DNA of 64,000 bases from Chelydra serpentina (taxonomy: Eukaryota; Chordata; Testudines; Chelydridae). The notes below the pieces were generated by a model. That model was not told the DNA's origin, made no database searches, and was given only the letters and a program-made list of their open reading frames with translations. The stretch is taken from contig JBAIAC010000018.1 in assembly GCA_037349315.1 (NCBI GenBank), positions 9,548,001-9,612,000 of the forward strand, given 5' to 3'. Below are positions 11,660 through 23,594 of the stretch, one piece after another (within the stretch, counting starts at the first letter, position 1; every line of letters begins with the position of its first letter). Both the position numbers and the translations under genes were made by a program.

Positions 11660-13510
11660 TTGTCAAACTGTCCCATAGAAACCACAGAGATCCCAAATTC
11701 TGAGGAACAGAGCTAGTAGAAAAATGGGAACATTGTCACCAAAATATTTTGCAGGAATATGTCCCTTCTTAATTAAAAATGTGATTTCCCCCCCCCCCCA
11801 ACCAGCTGTAATGAAAAACAAGGTTTGCCCCTAGGTATACAAATACTGTCTGAAGTCTTGCGCACGGGGCTCACAGCCAGAGATAGCAGCAGAGGTAAAA
11901 TGATGAAGATGACACTAGGGGAATATTTTTCAGCAAAGGCACAGGGCTAAGGGTCAAAGGAAGAAAAATGCAGTTAGGTGGGGAGAAGGGTCAAGCCTCA
12001 GGCCAGTTTTGTCCATAACAGAAGAGGGAAAGAAAGGAATGCAGAAGGTGGTGAGTATGGGTTGGAGAACAGAGGTGGTGAGACCCACGGTCTGAGTAGC
12101 CTAAATAGGGCATGCAAGGGATTACGAGGATTAAATGACCATAGTCCAGATTGACAGACCCCAAATTTGATGCCTTCACTTAAAAATATTCTTTCCCATG
12201 CTTCCCTCAAGTTCCTAATGACTGTTGAAGGATTCCTTCCTTGCCCAAGCTCTACCTAACCTAAAGATTCTCTTTCACAAAGGGAAACCCAGATTGCAAT
12301 TGAAACCATCTTACTATCCCTTCTGTGCACCTGCAGTGGCACAGATGGGATGGAACAGGGAAGAGGATCAGGCCCTCCTGACTTTTCAAGACTTGCCATT
12401 ATTTTATTCTTCTCACTTGTGAGAATTTTCTGTTCCTGCTGACAATTTCAGAGAAAGGGGGAAAGGTGCAGGACTCAGGGGAGCTGAGCAAGGACCTGGA
12501 ACAGTTTTCTTTGGAAGTGCAAAAGTGTCTGTCTGTGACTGCACTTTTTATAGCTGATCCATTCTTTCTTTGTACTCCTCATTTATGGCAGCTAAGGGAT
12601 TTTCATTGCTTCTTTCAGGATGTTGTTGAGCCTTGTTACTTTCCTAAAGAAAAGAGTCATGTAATTCTGCAGCTTTTCCTTTCCCTTTCCAGTTTCCCTT
12701 CTCAGTTTTGGATAACAATTTTCCTACCAAGTCCCCTAACATGTTCACTGTAAATATCTGTAATTTCTTCCTAGCTATCATTAACAACAAGGCTTATTGG
12801 CTAGGTTATGTGTGAGATTGTGGAGTCTTTATGTCCTCTGTTTTTCTAAAGAGTGAGAATTACTAGCAAAACAGTGAGAGTTGGCAGGCAACCTTGCTTA
12901 AATCCAACCTTGGAATTTCCCATTTTGTATTAGCTGAGTCATATTTTTCCTGTAGTCAACTGGAGTGCCATCTGTTACTGATGTATGATTAGGGCTATCT
13001 CTCTGGTGAACTGCAAAATCTGTCCTCTTTCCATGCACTTGTTTGCCTTACTGAACATCATCCTGGCTTTTAACCAATTACAAGATGTGCACTGGCCAAA
13101 GGAGATAAGACATTTTATTAAGCACAGATACTACACTGTATGCACTTATTCCAGATACACTCCTTCTATTTTAACAGAAAGTGCCCGCTTGGGTAGAAGT
13201 CTTTTGGAAACAGAATGATATATTTTAGTCTTGGTATCTGTTCTGTCGACATTGCTTTTAAACCACAGATTTCTCTTGATTGGTTGGCAAATGGTGAAAA
13301 CAGGAAATCAAAGGACTCATTCAGCTGCAAAATTGTAGTAAAAAGTGAAGTAGTCTGTCCAAATATCAGGATTAGGGGCTGTGGGAAAAATTGCAAATGT
13401 TGCTTGTTTCATTATAACAAATGAAATAGAACAATATTTCTAATAAGAGGATTTTACCCCAGGACATTTCTGTTCCCAGTTTCACTATCTAGTTTAGCTC
13501 GAAAAAGGAG
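11660..13510. other. Non-coding DNA
   Basis: Apart from a poly-C run at about 11789-11799, no repeat or gene is clear. Short open frames (up to 95 aa) have no recognisable domain. Confidence 0.5.
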
Positions 13511-13512
13511 CA

Positions 13513-13740
13513 GGGCACAGTCTAATGGTTAAACCACAGAACTGAATTTTACATTGGCACTGCCACTGACTCACATTGTGACCTTGAACAAGTCACTTCA
13601 CTTCTCAGGGCTGCAGTTTTCCACATCTGTAAATTGGGCATAATAATATTTGCCTCACGGAAGTACTGTGAAACTTAAGGTTGTCAAGTACTTTGAGACC
13701 CTAGTCTGAAAGTGTAATACAAGTACTGTAGTAGTACTGC
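13513..13740 (+). repeat. MIR SINE, forward orientation
   Basis: The order is characteristic of MIR: 'tctaatggttaaaccac' (tRNA-like head), 'cactgccactgactcacatt', 'gtgaccttgaacaagtcact', 'ctcagggctgcagttttcc', 'atctgtaaattgggcataat', then a tail with 'gtcaagtactttgagaccct'. This is one of the best-preserved SINE copies in the window. It is transcriptionally inert as far as the sequence shows. Confidence 0.85.
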
Positions 13741-13829
13741 AGGTAAATGTACACCATTTCCTGTAAATCTTAACCTATAATAAATTCTACATGGTTACTA
13801 TGGACAAACAAATTTTGTAACTACACCTG

Positions 13830-14078
13830 ATTGAAATATTTCACATCAAAAATTTTATGACAAAAGACAGCCTTTGAAAATGAACATTTTGATGGAAAAC
13901 TGTTGGTTCTTTATACTTTTTCTGGGTTTTGGTTTTCAAAAACTAAACATTTTTCATGTGCTTGTCAAAAAACAAAAAAAAGTTCTGTGAAATTTTTGAA
14001 AAAGAAAGAAAGAAAATTAAATTCTTTCTAAATTTGCCACAGAAAAGATCATTTTCCAAGCAGCTCTATTTGTAACTG
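13830..14078. repeat. AT-rich DNA repeat, same family as 5203-5788
   Basis: Sequence rich in 'aaaaattt', 'tggttttcaaaaac' and 'gtgaaatttttgaaa', ending in CATTTTCCAAGCAGCTCT. That end matches the right arm of the 5.2-5.8 kb repeat (CATTTTCCAACCAGCTCT). The class is unresolved. Confidence 0.45.
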
Positions 14079-14189
14079 ATTGGAGAGGGCATGTGTCGAT
14101 TTCCAAAATCTTTCTTTGTTTGAAATGATTCATGAAGCATTTGAGGGGAACTGAGCTGGAGATAGCTCACTTGAGACTACTCTTGAGGA

Positions 14190-14385
14190 AAGCTAAGGGA
14201 GGTATCAAGGAAGGGAAGGAAAGGAAAGAGGAACAGAAATTCAGGAAAGGGAATCTAAGGAAAGGAGGGAAGAGAGGGGAGAAGGAGAGATGTAAAGAAG
14301 CAGCAAAAATCAGAGCATGGAAGAAAGAGGTGGAATGGAAAATGTAGATGGAAAATAGAATGAAATGAGGAAATGAAATATTTTT
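14190..14385 (+). repeat. Purine-rich (GA) low-complexity tract
   Basis: Nearly all A and G on the plus strand, with repeated 'ggaaagg' and 'aaggaaag' units. It yields a 71-aa open frame of mostly Lys, Glu, Gly and Arg, which is a composition artefact rather than a gene. Confidence 0.8.
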
Positions 14386-14389
14386 ATTT

Positions 14390-17300
14390 TATTTTATAAC
14401 AAGTATCACATCACAATCCAAGTGAGCTCAGTTCTTGCGATTGATAGCTCTATTCAAACATCTAATGTCAGGGATGATGGCCAATGCAAGTGCAAAATCT
14501 TTGATACTCTATCTTAAATTATGATGCACACTTTGAAAAAGTTTGAGAGCCCCAGGCACATTCCCTACTGTTAATGATCTGACTACAGTTTGGGAATATT
14601 TAGATCGTAAGCACTTGATGACAGGGATTATCTTTAAACTTTTGTACAACGTCCTTAGCTCAGTTTTTGTGCTACAATAATGATAATATCATTTGGTATC
14701 CATACACACTCAGGAGCTAGCTTGTACAAATCTAAAGAGAATGTCAGAAGACTGTGTAACAAATACCTGAAGCACAGGCTTAGGCAGACCTGGATCATGC
14801 AATATATTGGCAGTCATATCTAAAGGTTATCTAGGAACATAAACTATTGCATAATGAATACTGTTTGGGTAAGTTAATATACCCATATACAATTAATAAC
14901 ATAAATCAAAATTATTTTTCAGAACATAGTTGCATATTAACCTGACACTGCTCCCACTCAAGCCAATGACAAAATTGCTATTCATTTGAACAGGAGTGGG
15001 CTCAAGCTCATTTTTTGGGAAATTAAAGTTTGGAGGAAGAATAGATTTAGTTTGAAAGATTTTGGAATGGTGTCCGAGAGCGCCACCACTCTCCTAATGG
15101 AACAACTGGCCTTCACTGTTACTGTCAGCACCTCCCACCTGTTCTCTGGGCCACTTCTGTCCCCCAGTACTCCTTAGGATTTCCCAGCTGTACTCTGAGC
15201 TGTATTCTGTACTTTGTACTCTCTGATACTCGCTCATCTCTCTTGGCTGCTTCTCAAGTATGAGATACGCAAGATGAAACATGAGCCACAACATTTGTCC
15301 AAATGCCAATTGTCTGGCATATCAGTATTCAAACATATAAAAGGGAGAATTGTCTGCAACTATAACTAGGGGAACTTTTAATGTCTACTGGTTATACAGG
15401 GAATGAAGGATTTAAAAGTATTTAACACAATTGTGATCTGTTCTGACAGACTGAACAAGACATACATTCATTTGTTTAACAGTTAGTTACTGGTCTAGCA
15501 GCAGAAAGAATAAGTACCAATAAGCAAGCCTGACATTTATTCTTTCAGACTTTGCTTTTTCTTGAAACACAGCTTTTGACATGGCAGATTAAGATAGAAC
15601 AATATCCAAAGGCTCTTCATACTCTCCTTCATATACTGTATGTTGAAGTAAATATTTGGGACTAAATCCAGCCCTCAGTTACAGCTACACCCATGTTAGC
15701 GGGACTGCACAGATTTAAGAAAGGGCATAATTTTTTGTCAATTTTTGCCAGACTCAAAAGCCAATTGGCCATAGCAAATGGTGACTCCTGGTTTTGGAAC
15801 TGTCTAAAAGTATTAGCACAGTAATACTAATCTAAAAGTATATTATGACTGACAATGTTGCTCTCACATATCCCATACTGACAGAAACAAAATGGGGTTA
15901 TCGACATGCATAACAGAGTAACAAGGTGTTGAAAAAAAACCCTGGGGGAAAAGAAAGAAGAACCTAATTCCAAACCAGCTGGCTACACTGACTGGAGGCC
16001 AAATATTGAGCTCATTCAAGTGGTTTTTATCATGACTTCATTGGAAACAGGACTTGGTACACAGTGGCGGGTGCGACTGCCCTCCGGCAGGGCTGCTGGT
16101 GAGAAAAATTCAGTAGGGTTCCCTCCAGAGAATTCTATCAGTTTTGTAAAGTGACCACGCAATGCACAAAAAATACACACTCTACTTACAGTACTGCAGG
16201 CTAGGAATGTGCTTCTTTATTCAACTACATGACAAACAGAGGGAAACAGCCACTAACTGAACAGGAAGTAAGGCAGGGTAGAGCCTGGCTCCAAATCCTT
16301 ATGCTCCGAGTAAGCCAGTTGACCCCTTAATAACCATTTTACTATAGTCAGCACAACAGGACAGGATCCTGCCCCACCCAGCACTCCACAGGGTGACCAT
16401 GTAGTTCTGTGGATCCAAGCAGATCTTCCACCAGCACAAAGCCATCTGTGTGAATGTTCAGTGCTACAAGACTGGTTGTGGGGACTCCAGTTCTCTCTCC
16501 ACCACCACAACAGGGTGGTTCCAACAGACCCAAGCTCCTGATTACTGCTGCCTGTAGGAACTCCTTCCCAATCCCCACTCCCACGGGTAGAATTAATGTG
16601 AGCATAATTTTCATCTCCCCAGTCCTGTCCCAGCCCATCTACTCCTTACCCAACCCCAGTAAAGGCCTTCTTTGGATGCAGAGAAAGGGAGAGGGTGCTC
16701 CAAAGGCAACTGAAACACACCGGTAAAAAAGAAACCACCTGAGCATATTTCTGGAGCATCTTAATCCAGTGCACTATTAGAATGATCTTAAAAGGCATCT
16801 CAGCAAATGCAAGAACCCAAAGCAATCACTGTAAAAATGAGCCCTTCTTTGGTTGATAAGATTTAACTGAAGAAATATTAACTGGGGTTAGCAGAGTTGG
16901 TTTTGTGTTACCAGCTCTAAAGGGTACATTAGACTTACCCTGCATCCTGGACATGTCTCAATCCGTCTAAGGAGTCAGCACAAGAATAGGACATTCTTGG
17001 TTGTTATCAGCTTTGTTTGTTTTATGTCAAGTGGATCATCAGAGTGAAGTAAGGAATTAAAGACTATTTGGATAGTTAGGAACTCTCCATACATGTTAAA
17101 ACTACCTATTCCTTCAATTGCTTTTCTCACCTGATACTGGATTTGTCTACAAGCAAGGACTGAAATCTTCACTGCATGGAAACATGAACCTCTCTTTCTC
17201 TAGGACTCTAAAACCCTGATTGTGAGTTGCCTCTTCATGGCCACACAGGGGCAGAAAGGCAAGTAAGAAGCTTTCTTCTCTCCCTCTCCCCGCCCCCCCC

Positions 17301-18600
17301 TTGAATGGCTGCACTGGGGGGGCCACTTGCAATAACAGCGTGTTCTTCAGGGAGCACAGGAACTACTCACTTATGCTTTTCCTTATTCGGGACTGTCTCA
17401 CACCACTCCATACAGGCCTGGTGAGCAGCCACAAGGAACAATCTGCTCCATTTTAATGGCTAGAGCAGATAGTACTCCACTGTGAAAAAAGAGACACATC
17501 ATCTCTCCCAGGCTGTTCTACTAGGCTATTCATTCATAATAGCTAATGGCCTGATCCTGTGAGATGTTGTCTTCAGTTGAGGGTTCTCAGCACCTCACAG
17601 AAATGGACCCTTCTCTTTAATGCCCTGCATCAATCACTGATTTCAGTAACTCAGCCTTTTGAGAGCAAAAGGTGAGCGCTCTTGGATTTTTCTGAATAAG
17701 AATTTAAATGGCTGTCAGCCTATCTGCCAATAACAGAAAACAGATTGTAAATGTAACAGGATGCAATCAAGTCAAACAATTCCAGGGAGAGCACCAGAAG
17801 GCTTAATATTAGGACTACTGGTGTTCACAGTCTTTGCTAATGACTTAACAATTGTTTGTGTTGATTTGTGCTGGCATTGATATGCGGAGAGCAACACTTT
17901 CTATTTAAAACTGGGGGAAACTGTTAATGAATTTGCTATATCTGCAAAGACTGCTTTTTAAAAAAATACATATTTCACTACCCAATTTACCTTAAAAAAA
18001 TAAATGAAAAGAAAAATCTGAGTCCCTAAGTTGTGCACACAAAATAGGACCAATTTTCTGTGTGGGATGGTTCCCAGAAATCTTTATCTTTTCTATCATA
18101 GTGCATTGTTCAGGAAGGTGAAATAAACCTTGATGATTTGTTAAGATTTAGTGCAGACTAAATATTGCTAAAAATAGCAAAATGAGAGTGACAAAAGGTT
18201 TCTGTTCAGCTGCTCTATAGAAACTCATTGCTATAGACCAGACTTAGCAAACAGTTGCTGAGCATAATAAAAAATACAAGTGTGCTTTTACTGAGCACTG
18301 TCTGAACATGAAAGGTGCACATTACCAGTGTCTGCACTGCAGATGCAGCAGCTGTATCCTATTCTGGGAGCTCAATGTTAGGTCTGTGGCTTGGGTCCGT
18401 AGAGCATTGTTCATACTAGGACAACTGAGTATTTTAAGGGGCTGGGGTAAGCAGTGGTTTCAGAAGGAGACACCCCCCAAAAAAAAAACATGTTCAGGAA
18501 GGGATTATATTTTTCCCAGGGGAAATTCCTCCCCAAGTTCCCCCTATTGCAATGTGACTCCACACTGCCCCCAGTAACAGGCTGTGCCTGAATGGCATAG
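14390..18600. other. Non-coding, mostly unique DNA
   Basis: About 14595-14690 resembles the 3' tail of the MIR-type SINE ('ttgtacaacgtccttagctc'). A short C-rich run lies at about 17288-17300. No gene can be supported. Small open frames around 16250-16730 overlap on both strands and show no domain. Confidence 0.5.
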
Positions 18601-18604
18601 CTTA

Positions 18605-18880
18605 GTCCTCAGTAGAGGACTGGTTGTTTGGGAAATGTTTTTTGGTCCTAAGAACAAATTTCAATGACAATGAAAACATTGTCAATGTCCTTGAAATGTT
18701 ATCTTCAAAAGAAAATGGAGAGAAAGAATCATGGCAACTGAAAACCAATAATTTCAGCCCCAAAAAACTGCAGTATTTTGACTTCTGGCAACTGAAAAAT
18801 GGAAGGTTTGAGTGGAAATGTTTTGTCTTTTGGTTGCTGAAAACCAGCATTTCCTATTTTTGTTTTTAACAAAAACCATA
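18605..18880. repeat. AT-rich DNA repeat, same family as 5203-5788
   Basis: Contains the family's typical mix of 'tgaaaac', 'catttt' and 'ggaaatgtttt' phrases and begins with AGAGGACTGGTTGTTTGGGAAA, comparable with the AGAGCTGGTTGGAAAAT terminus of the 5.2 kb copy. Two opposing 81 and 82 aa frames here are low-complexity chance frames. Confidence 0.4.
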
Positions 18881-20165
18881 ACGAAGTCTCTTCATCTTCT
18901 CCATGAGCGTTCGCCTCTCTCCCAGTTCTGTCACTCCAGACCTGCTACAAAAAGATTTGCTTGTGGGTCTACCTTTCTGCACCCCCGACTGGCAGAGACT
19001 GGGTGCACAAGCAGCAAGCTGAGCCCTGGTGGGGTGGCATGGGCCTATAGTAACTCCATTTGATTGATCTGCAGGGCTTCAAAAGGAAGTTCATCTTCAG
19101 CTGGAAGAAAGTTGATTGAAGCAGGGTGGATGATGGGTATAAAACAAGAGGAGAAAGGATCTTTTTAGGAAAATCTCCCTATTAGAAACACCACATACTT
19201 AAAGCAAACACTCACATTGATGTTTATAAATTCAAGTATGTTCTTGTATAGACTGAGGAAAAGTACCAATCCTGCATACAACTTAGCCAACAAAGCCAAC
19301 TGCTCTATTTGGTAGAGGTATTCATTAGGAACAATGAGCCACATTCTCAGCTGCCATAAATCAGGGTACAATTGACAGCAGCTGAGGATCTGTTATGGAT
19401 TTATCTCCTGTTCCTCTGATGGACTAAGCACCCACAATGCCAGCTGAAGTCAAACAAACTGCAAACATTGTGCCTGGCTGGCTGGTTCAGCGCTCCTCTT
19501 TTCTCCATTCTCCTGTCCCACCCCCATCCCTTGAACAGATGAACTTACTCTGTATGTGTGTTGTGGGCTGCAGAGTGTAATTAGAGCACACAAGGTAAAT
19601 AATGACAGCTCAGCCTCTATTGTCTGTTGCTTAACAGCAGGAAAAGCGTCAATGCTTTCTTCAGGGGCTCAAATATAGAATAATTGTTAATTCCAATTTA
19701 GCACTTCCTTCGGGAGGAGACCAGACAGCGTGTGAGAATATTTTCAAAATACGTTGACAGAAAGACAGCCCAAAAAGTAAGGGGAGGAGGGTTGAGTGTA
19801 AACCACAAAAACAATAACAGAGAGTAATAAATCTATCAGAACTGACAGCTCTTGTGTCTCAAGAGTTATTACTGAATTGTCCTTCCAGAATGCCAGTGCT
19901 GTCCCTGGTGCGTTTCTTGGGTTGCCTAGGGCCTGAAGCTAGCCATTGTCTTTGGCTGTAAATCTAAATTAGCATCAGCTGCTACGCTCACAGTAACAAA
20001 ATCTTTGGCTATGTGCTGTATGATGAACCATGACTGGTCTAGAACTTAGTCTGAATTATGAATGGTGCATTATCCAAGGCTGCTCCTCTATGTGTTTTAC
20101 CCATCATTCATAGAAATTAGATGTGGCAGAGACTTATCTGATCCCCTGCTCTGGTCTCTTGCCAT
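18881..20165. other. Non-coding DNA, no clear feature
   Basis: No supported gene or delimited repeat. Confidence 0.5.
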
Positions 20166-20167
20166 AG

Positions 20168-20612
20168 AGCTGGTCAGAACATTTTCAATGACATTTCATT
20201 TTGTTGAAATATGCTGTTTCATCAAAGACAACATGTTTTGCAGAAACGTATCAGTTTCTATGAAGTTTTCATTGGGGCACAGTGCAGGAGGGCAAGCGAT
20301 GCTCTCACACTCTGCAGCTTTCTGCCAGGGTACGGAGCTGGGATAGGGGAGACCCTTCTCTGGCTGATTGAGAATGATCTGGAAAGAAAAATTTGACTCT
20401 GAATCAGGGAGAAGAGGGACTTGAATCTGTGCCTCCCATATCCCTAGCCAGTACCTTAGCCACCTGGCTACAGATGCCTTCCCAAATTGCAAAACTCGGG
20501 TTTTGATCCAAAAATGGAAATGGAGACAATTCCATTTCTGCAAAATCATTAAAATGGTTTGGTTTTCGTTCCAGTGCAGAAAGAAACCAAATTTCAAACC
20601 CTTGGAAGCTGC
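20168..20612. repeat. AT-rich DNA repeat with a GC-richer core
   Basis: Left arm GAGCTGGTCAGAACATTTTC onward and right arm around 'aaatggtttggttttcgttc' are of the 5.2 kb AT-rich family. They flank a core (about 20275-20480) that includes 'gacttgaatctgtgcctccc' and 'cagtaccttagccacctggc'. As at 5.2 kb, AT-rich arms enclose a different core. The 139-aa minus-strand frame across it is not a gene. Confidence 0.45.
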
Positions 20613-20711
20613 CATGAAGTGGAATTGTTGTCCTCCTAGTAATAATAAAATACTTAGTGCTGCTGGGATACTTTCAACCGGTAAAAATCAGAGCACTTAA
20701 AGCTAGTTTTA

Positions 20712-20848
20712 TATTATCCCCTATTACAAATGGGGAAACAGAGCACAGAGAGCTTGAGTGAATTGCCCAGGATCATATAGGATGTCAAGTGCCAGGATCA
20801 GAAATAGAACCCAGCAGCTTGATTCTCCATTATCCAGAAACTTCTGCA
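20712..20848 (-). repeat. MIR-type SINE fragment, reverse orientation
   Basis: 'ctattacaaatggggaaaca', 'gtgaattgcccaggatcata' and 'aatagaacccagcagcttga' follow the reverse-complement order of MIR. The tRNA-like head is missing. Confidence 0.7.
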
Positions 20849-21221
20849 GTCACCTATGCAGAGTGAGTGGAAAACACATGAAAATTATCTACCATTCTGA
20901 TCTGGTAGCATTTTACACCCACTTTGTACTTTAAATGACTGCACAATGTGCACAGCAATAGAGAATTGGGCCCCTGGTTTCTTGACTCAATTCTAAATTC
21001 CTAAATTCTGCAGCAGTCTGCTTCTCAATCTGCCTGTGTAGGGTCCTTGCCTAAAAACATACCACTTTTGCTGTCAAACTCACTTTCTACTTACCTACAG
21101 GATGATGACCTGTAAAACCCTCACTAATTACACTACTTCGACAAAGTACAAATACCCTTTGCAATGCATAATTTCATAAAGGTTAGCTGGTCTGGAGAGA
21201 GCCACTTAGCACAAACACCGA

Positions 21222-21347
21222 ATCATAGAAATGTTGGGCTGGAAGGGATCTCGAGAGTTCAAGTCCAGCCCACTGCACTGAGGCAAGACCAACTAAACCT
21301 AGACCATCCCTGACAGCTGTTTACGTAGTCTGTTCTTAAAAACATGG
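21222..21347 (-). mobile_element. CR1 LINE 3' end fragment, reverse orientation
   Basis: 'gaatcatagaaatgttgggc' and 'tggaagggatctcgagagtt' are the reverse complement of the usual CR1 tail (TTCCAACCC..ATTCTATGATTC). It carries no coding capacity. It ends at a GC-rich hAT MITE, which may have entered the CR1 or landed beside it. Confidence 0.75.
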
Positions 21348-21355
21348 CCGCTCCT

Positions 21356-21929
21356 CAGGACCATCCCCTAGCCATTTTGGTGCCCTATGCAGCCCCCCCC
21401 CCAGGCCTCTGCAGGGGGAGGGACTTGGCGGAAACCGCCCCCCCCCCCAGCACAAGCCGGTGGAGCGGAGCGGGCTGGGGCCAGGTCGCTCCACTTCCTG
21501 CCGCTTGGTGAGTGCAGAGCAGCCAGGCCCGACCCCGCACTCACGGGGCGGTGGGAAGTGGAGTGACTCAGCCCCAGGCCACTCCGCTCTGCTCCCCTGG
21601 CTCCCAGCCTTGGGGGGCAGTGGGGAACCACCCCCCAGCACTCGCCAGTGGCACGGCTGGGAGCCGGCAGAGCCGAGCAGGCTGGGGCCGGGTCACTCCA
21701 CTTACCGCCGCCAGTGAGTGCAGGCCCAACCCCTGCTGCAGTGCTCAGGGGAGTGGGGGCGGCATTGGGACAGAGCAGGGGCGGGGTGAGGTGGGGCGGG
21801 GCAGGGGCTTTGGGGAAGGGGTGGAGCAGGGGTGGGACGGGGACGGAGCAGGGGCCATGGGGAAGAGGCGGAGCAGGGGCTGGAGCAGCACGCAGCTGCG
21901 TACTTTGTGTATGGGTAGGGACGGCCCTG
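21356..21929. mobile_element. GC-rich hAT-type MITE, 574 bp
   Basis: An exact 8-bp duplication CCGCTCCT flanks it (21348-21355 and 21930-21937). Ends are CAGGACCATCCCCTA and, reverse-complemented, CAGGGCCGTCCCTA. 8-bp duplications with CAGGG-type ends are typical of hAT elements. The interior is GC-rich with repeated 'gcaggggc' units. The long overlapping frames here (216, 174 and 116 aa) come from GC-rich composition and are not genes. Confidence 0.85.
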
Positions 21930-21937
21930 CCGCTCCT

Positions 21938-22545
21938 CTCTGCTTTGTTACTGAATCCTTCATCCTCTCTCTCCATGAAGGTGCCTATCTGTATGTAGAG
22001 CTGCATGTAGGAGTTCATTCCATTGTTTCATCCTAGACCATTCACCCCCCTCCCCAAACTATAAGGTTTCTGAAGACCTAAACTTTGAAGAGCAGATAAG
22101 AAAGATCACTGAAAAGTGGCACTCCATGTCAGGATTTAGTAACTATTTTTGTAGAGTATCACTTCCCTCCACCAATCACCCCCGTTACCACCCTCCTGTG
22201 GAATTATTCAGATTCTCTTAAGGTGTAGTAAAATATTTTAATAATAAATGAAACAACATAACCTCATCATTAAAATTCCAAACAAACATGAGGGAATATA
22301 CAAGGGAGGAGAAAAGAGGTGGGGAAGGTACTGACTACAGATCAAACAGTGATTGTATTAAAAACACCTTTTGGGGGAAATGAAGGTGCTCTTCAAGAGA
22401 CAGGTGAAGTGTCCAAAAGGAGAGGGGGCACACCACAGCAAAGGCAAATAACAAGGCATCTTGAATGGTGGGTGAATATTGTCTCTTTTGCTCTTTACAC
22501 AACAAAAAACAATATGAGGAAACCACAGGAACATAGTTGTGTCCT
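21938..22545. other. Non-coding DNA
   Basis: No gene is supported. The overlapping frames of 63-97 aa on both strands show no domain. Confidence 0.5.
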
Positions 22546-23110
22546 GTGACGGGGTGGATCGGCCCCGCACTGGTACAGAGATGGTTAATCCTTCCCTCCT
22601 AGCAGAGGAAATCCCACCCCTGAGGCTCTGCTGGCCCTGGGCATGCTTCACCTGGAAGTCAAGTATAAAAGCCTGCAGAGCTGCTCGGTCAGGGATGACT
22701 GCTGAGGAGGAAGGACGCTCAGCAGGGGCTCCAGCCCAGGAGCTATTCAGCGCCTGTGGGTAAGGGCTGTAAGAGCCAGAGACCTGCCACTATCAGAACC
22801 CCAGGGAGTGTCTGGTGCTGAGGAGCCTGGAGACCCTGATACCATATGGACCACTGCTGCAGGAGAGCCAATAGGAAGTGACCCAGGGAGGGTAAGGGAG
22901 TGGTACCTCCCACCCTTATGAGGTCAGCATGTTTTGGTAGGATTCCCCACTGACCCTGTGGCGGATCACTCCACCGCTGATGGGGCCCTGAGTTGGGGCC
23001 CAGTGGAGTTGGGTGGGCCCAGGGCCCCCCACTGGGGGCTACCACAAGGGGGTGGCACCAGCTGCTAGGCCCCCTGTTTTCAAGGATAGATAGTTGATTT
23101 GGAAAATACA
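22546..23110 (+). repeat. LTR-like dispersed repeat
   Basis: Begins around 'gtgacggggtggatcggccc', has a TATA-like 'agtataaaagcctgcagag' at 22662-22680 and repeated 'aggagc' phrases, and continues to about 23110. This is the general look of reptile LTR sequences with a promoter. No gag or pol is present and the boundaries are approximate. The class is not certain. Confidence 0.35.
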
Positions 23111-23124
23111 ATCCATGAGGAAAG

Positions 23125-23590
23125 TATTTCAGTTACTTTCCCCACTGCGCTTCTCATTGGCACTCCAGCTCATCCCTCCTGGTATTGCCAATGTCCGGTG
23201 CTGTGTTCTACATATATGTCCCTTGACCACCTGATGGCATCCGACACCATGAGTTGCTGCATCAGCTGAGTGTAGTGCTGACCGATTCTGCATTCTCTCA
23301 ACACTCATTCATTACTAGGGTCCCATGTGCCCAGGGCTCCGATGATCAGCACATCTGTTTGAACCTGGTAACCCTTAGCTCTCAAGGTGTTGGCCAGAGG
23401 GGCCTATTTCTCCACCTTTTGAGCTCGGGTGCCATGGAAGGCCTGGGTCCTGTTCTCAAAGGGCACTGTGACATCCACCAGGATGATCTTCCAGTCCTCA
23501 TTGGTGATGACGATGTCTGGTCACAGTTGACTGTTGGTTCTGGGGATAATGAGAATTTGGCAAGATGGTCACTGGCCAGCTAGAGTGATC
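23125..23590 (-). pseudogene. 3' end of a LINE with a restriction-like endonuclease (R2/NeSL-like)
   Basis: The minus-strand translation (about 23540 down to 23150) contains PDIVITNEDWKIILVDVTVP followed by FENRTQAF, then APLANTLR-AKGYQVQTDVLI, IGALGTWDP and VSDAIRWSRDIYVEH. The PD..DVTVPFE pattern and the downstream GALG-WDP block are what I recall of the C-terminal restriction-like endonuclease region in R2/NeSL-type LINEs. The frame has at least three in-frame stops: one just before PDIV, one before APLA and one after DPSNE. It is therefore a dead copy. The reverse transcriptase part is absent, so the copy is severely 5'-truncated. The exact clade is inferred. Confidence 0.65.
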
Positions 23591-23594
23591 AAAG

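Noticed and set aside
13513..13740. tRNA gene
   Set aside because: The A-box-like 'tctaatggttaaacc' is the head of a MIR SINE; there is no cloverleaf with matching acceptor arms.
14132..14347. Lys/Glu-rich 71-aa frame
   Set aside because: It is a translation of a purine-rich low-complexity tract.
21368..22036. Proteins of 216, 174 and 116 aa on both strands
   Set aside because: They overlap in several frames within a GC-rich MITE and are low complexity.
11100..23110. Endogenous retrovirus
   Set aside because: LTR-like blocks at 11.1 and 22.5 kb are not related as a pair and no gag, pol or env coding remnant lies between them.
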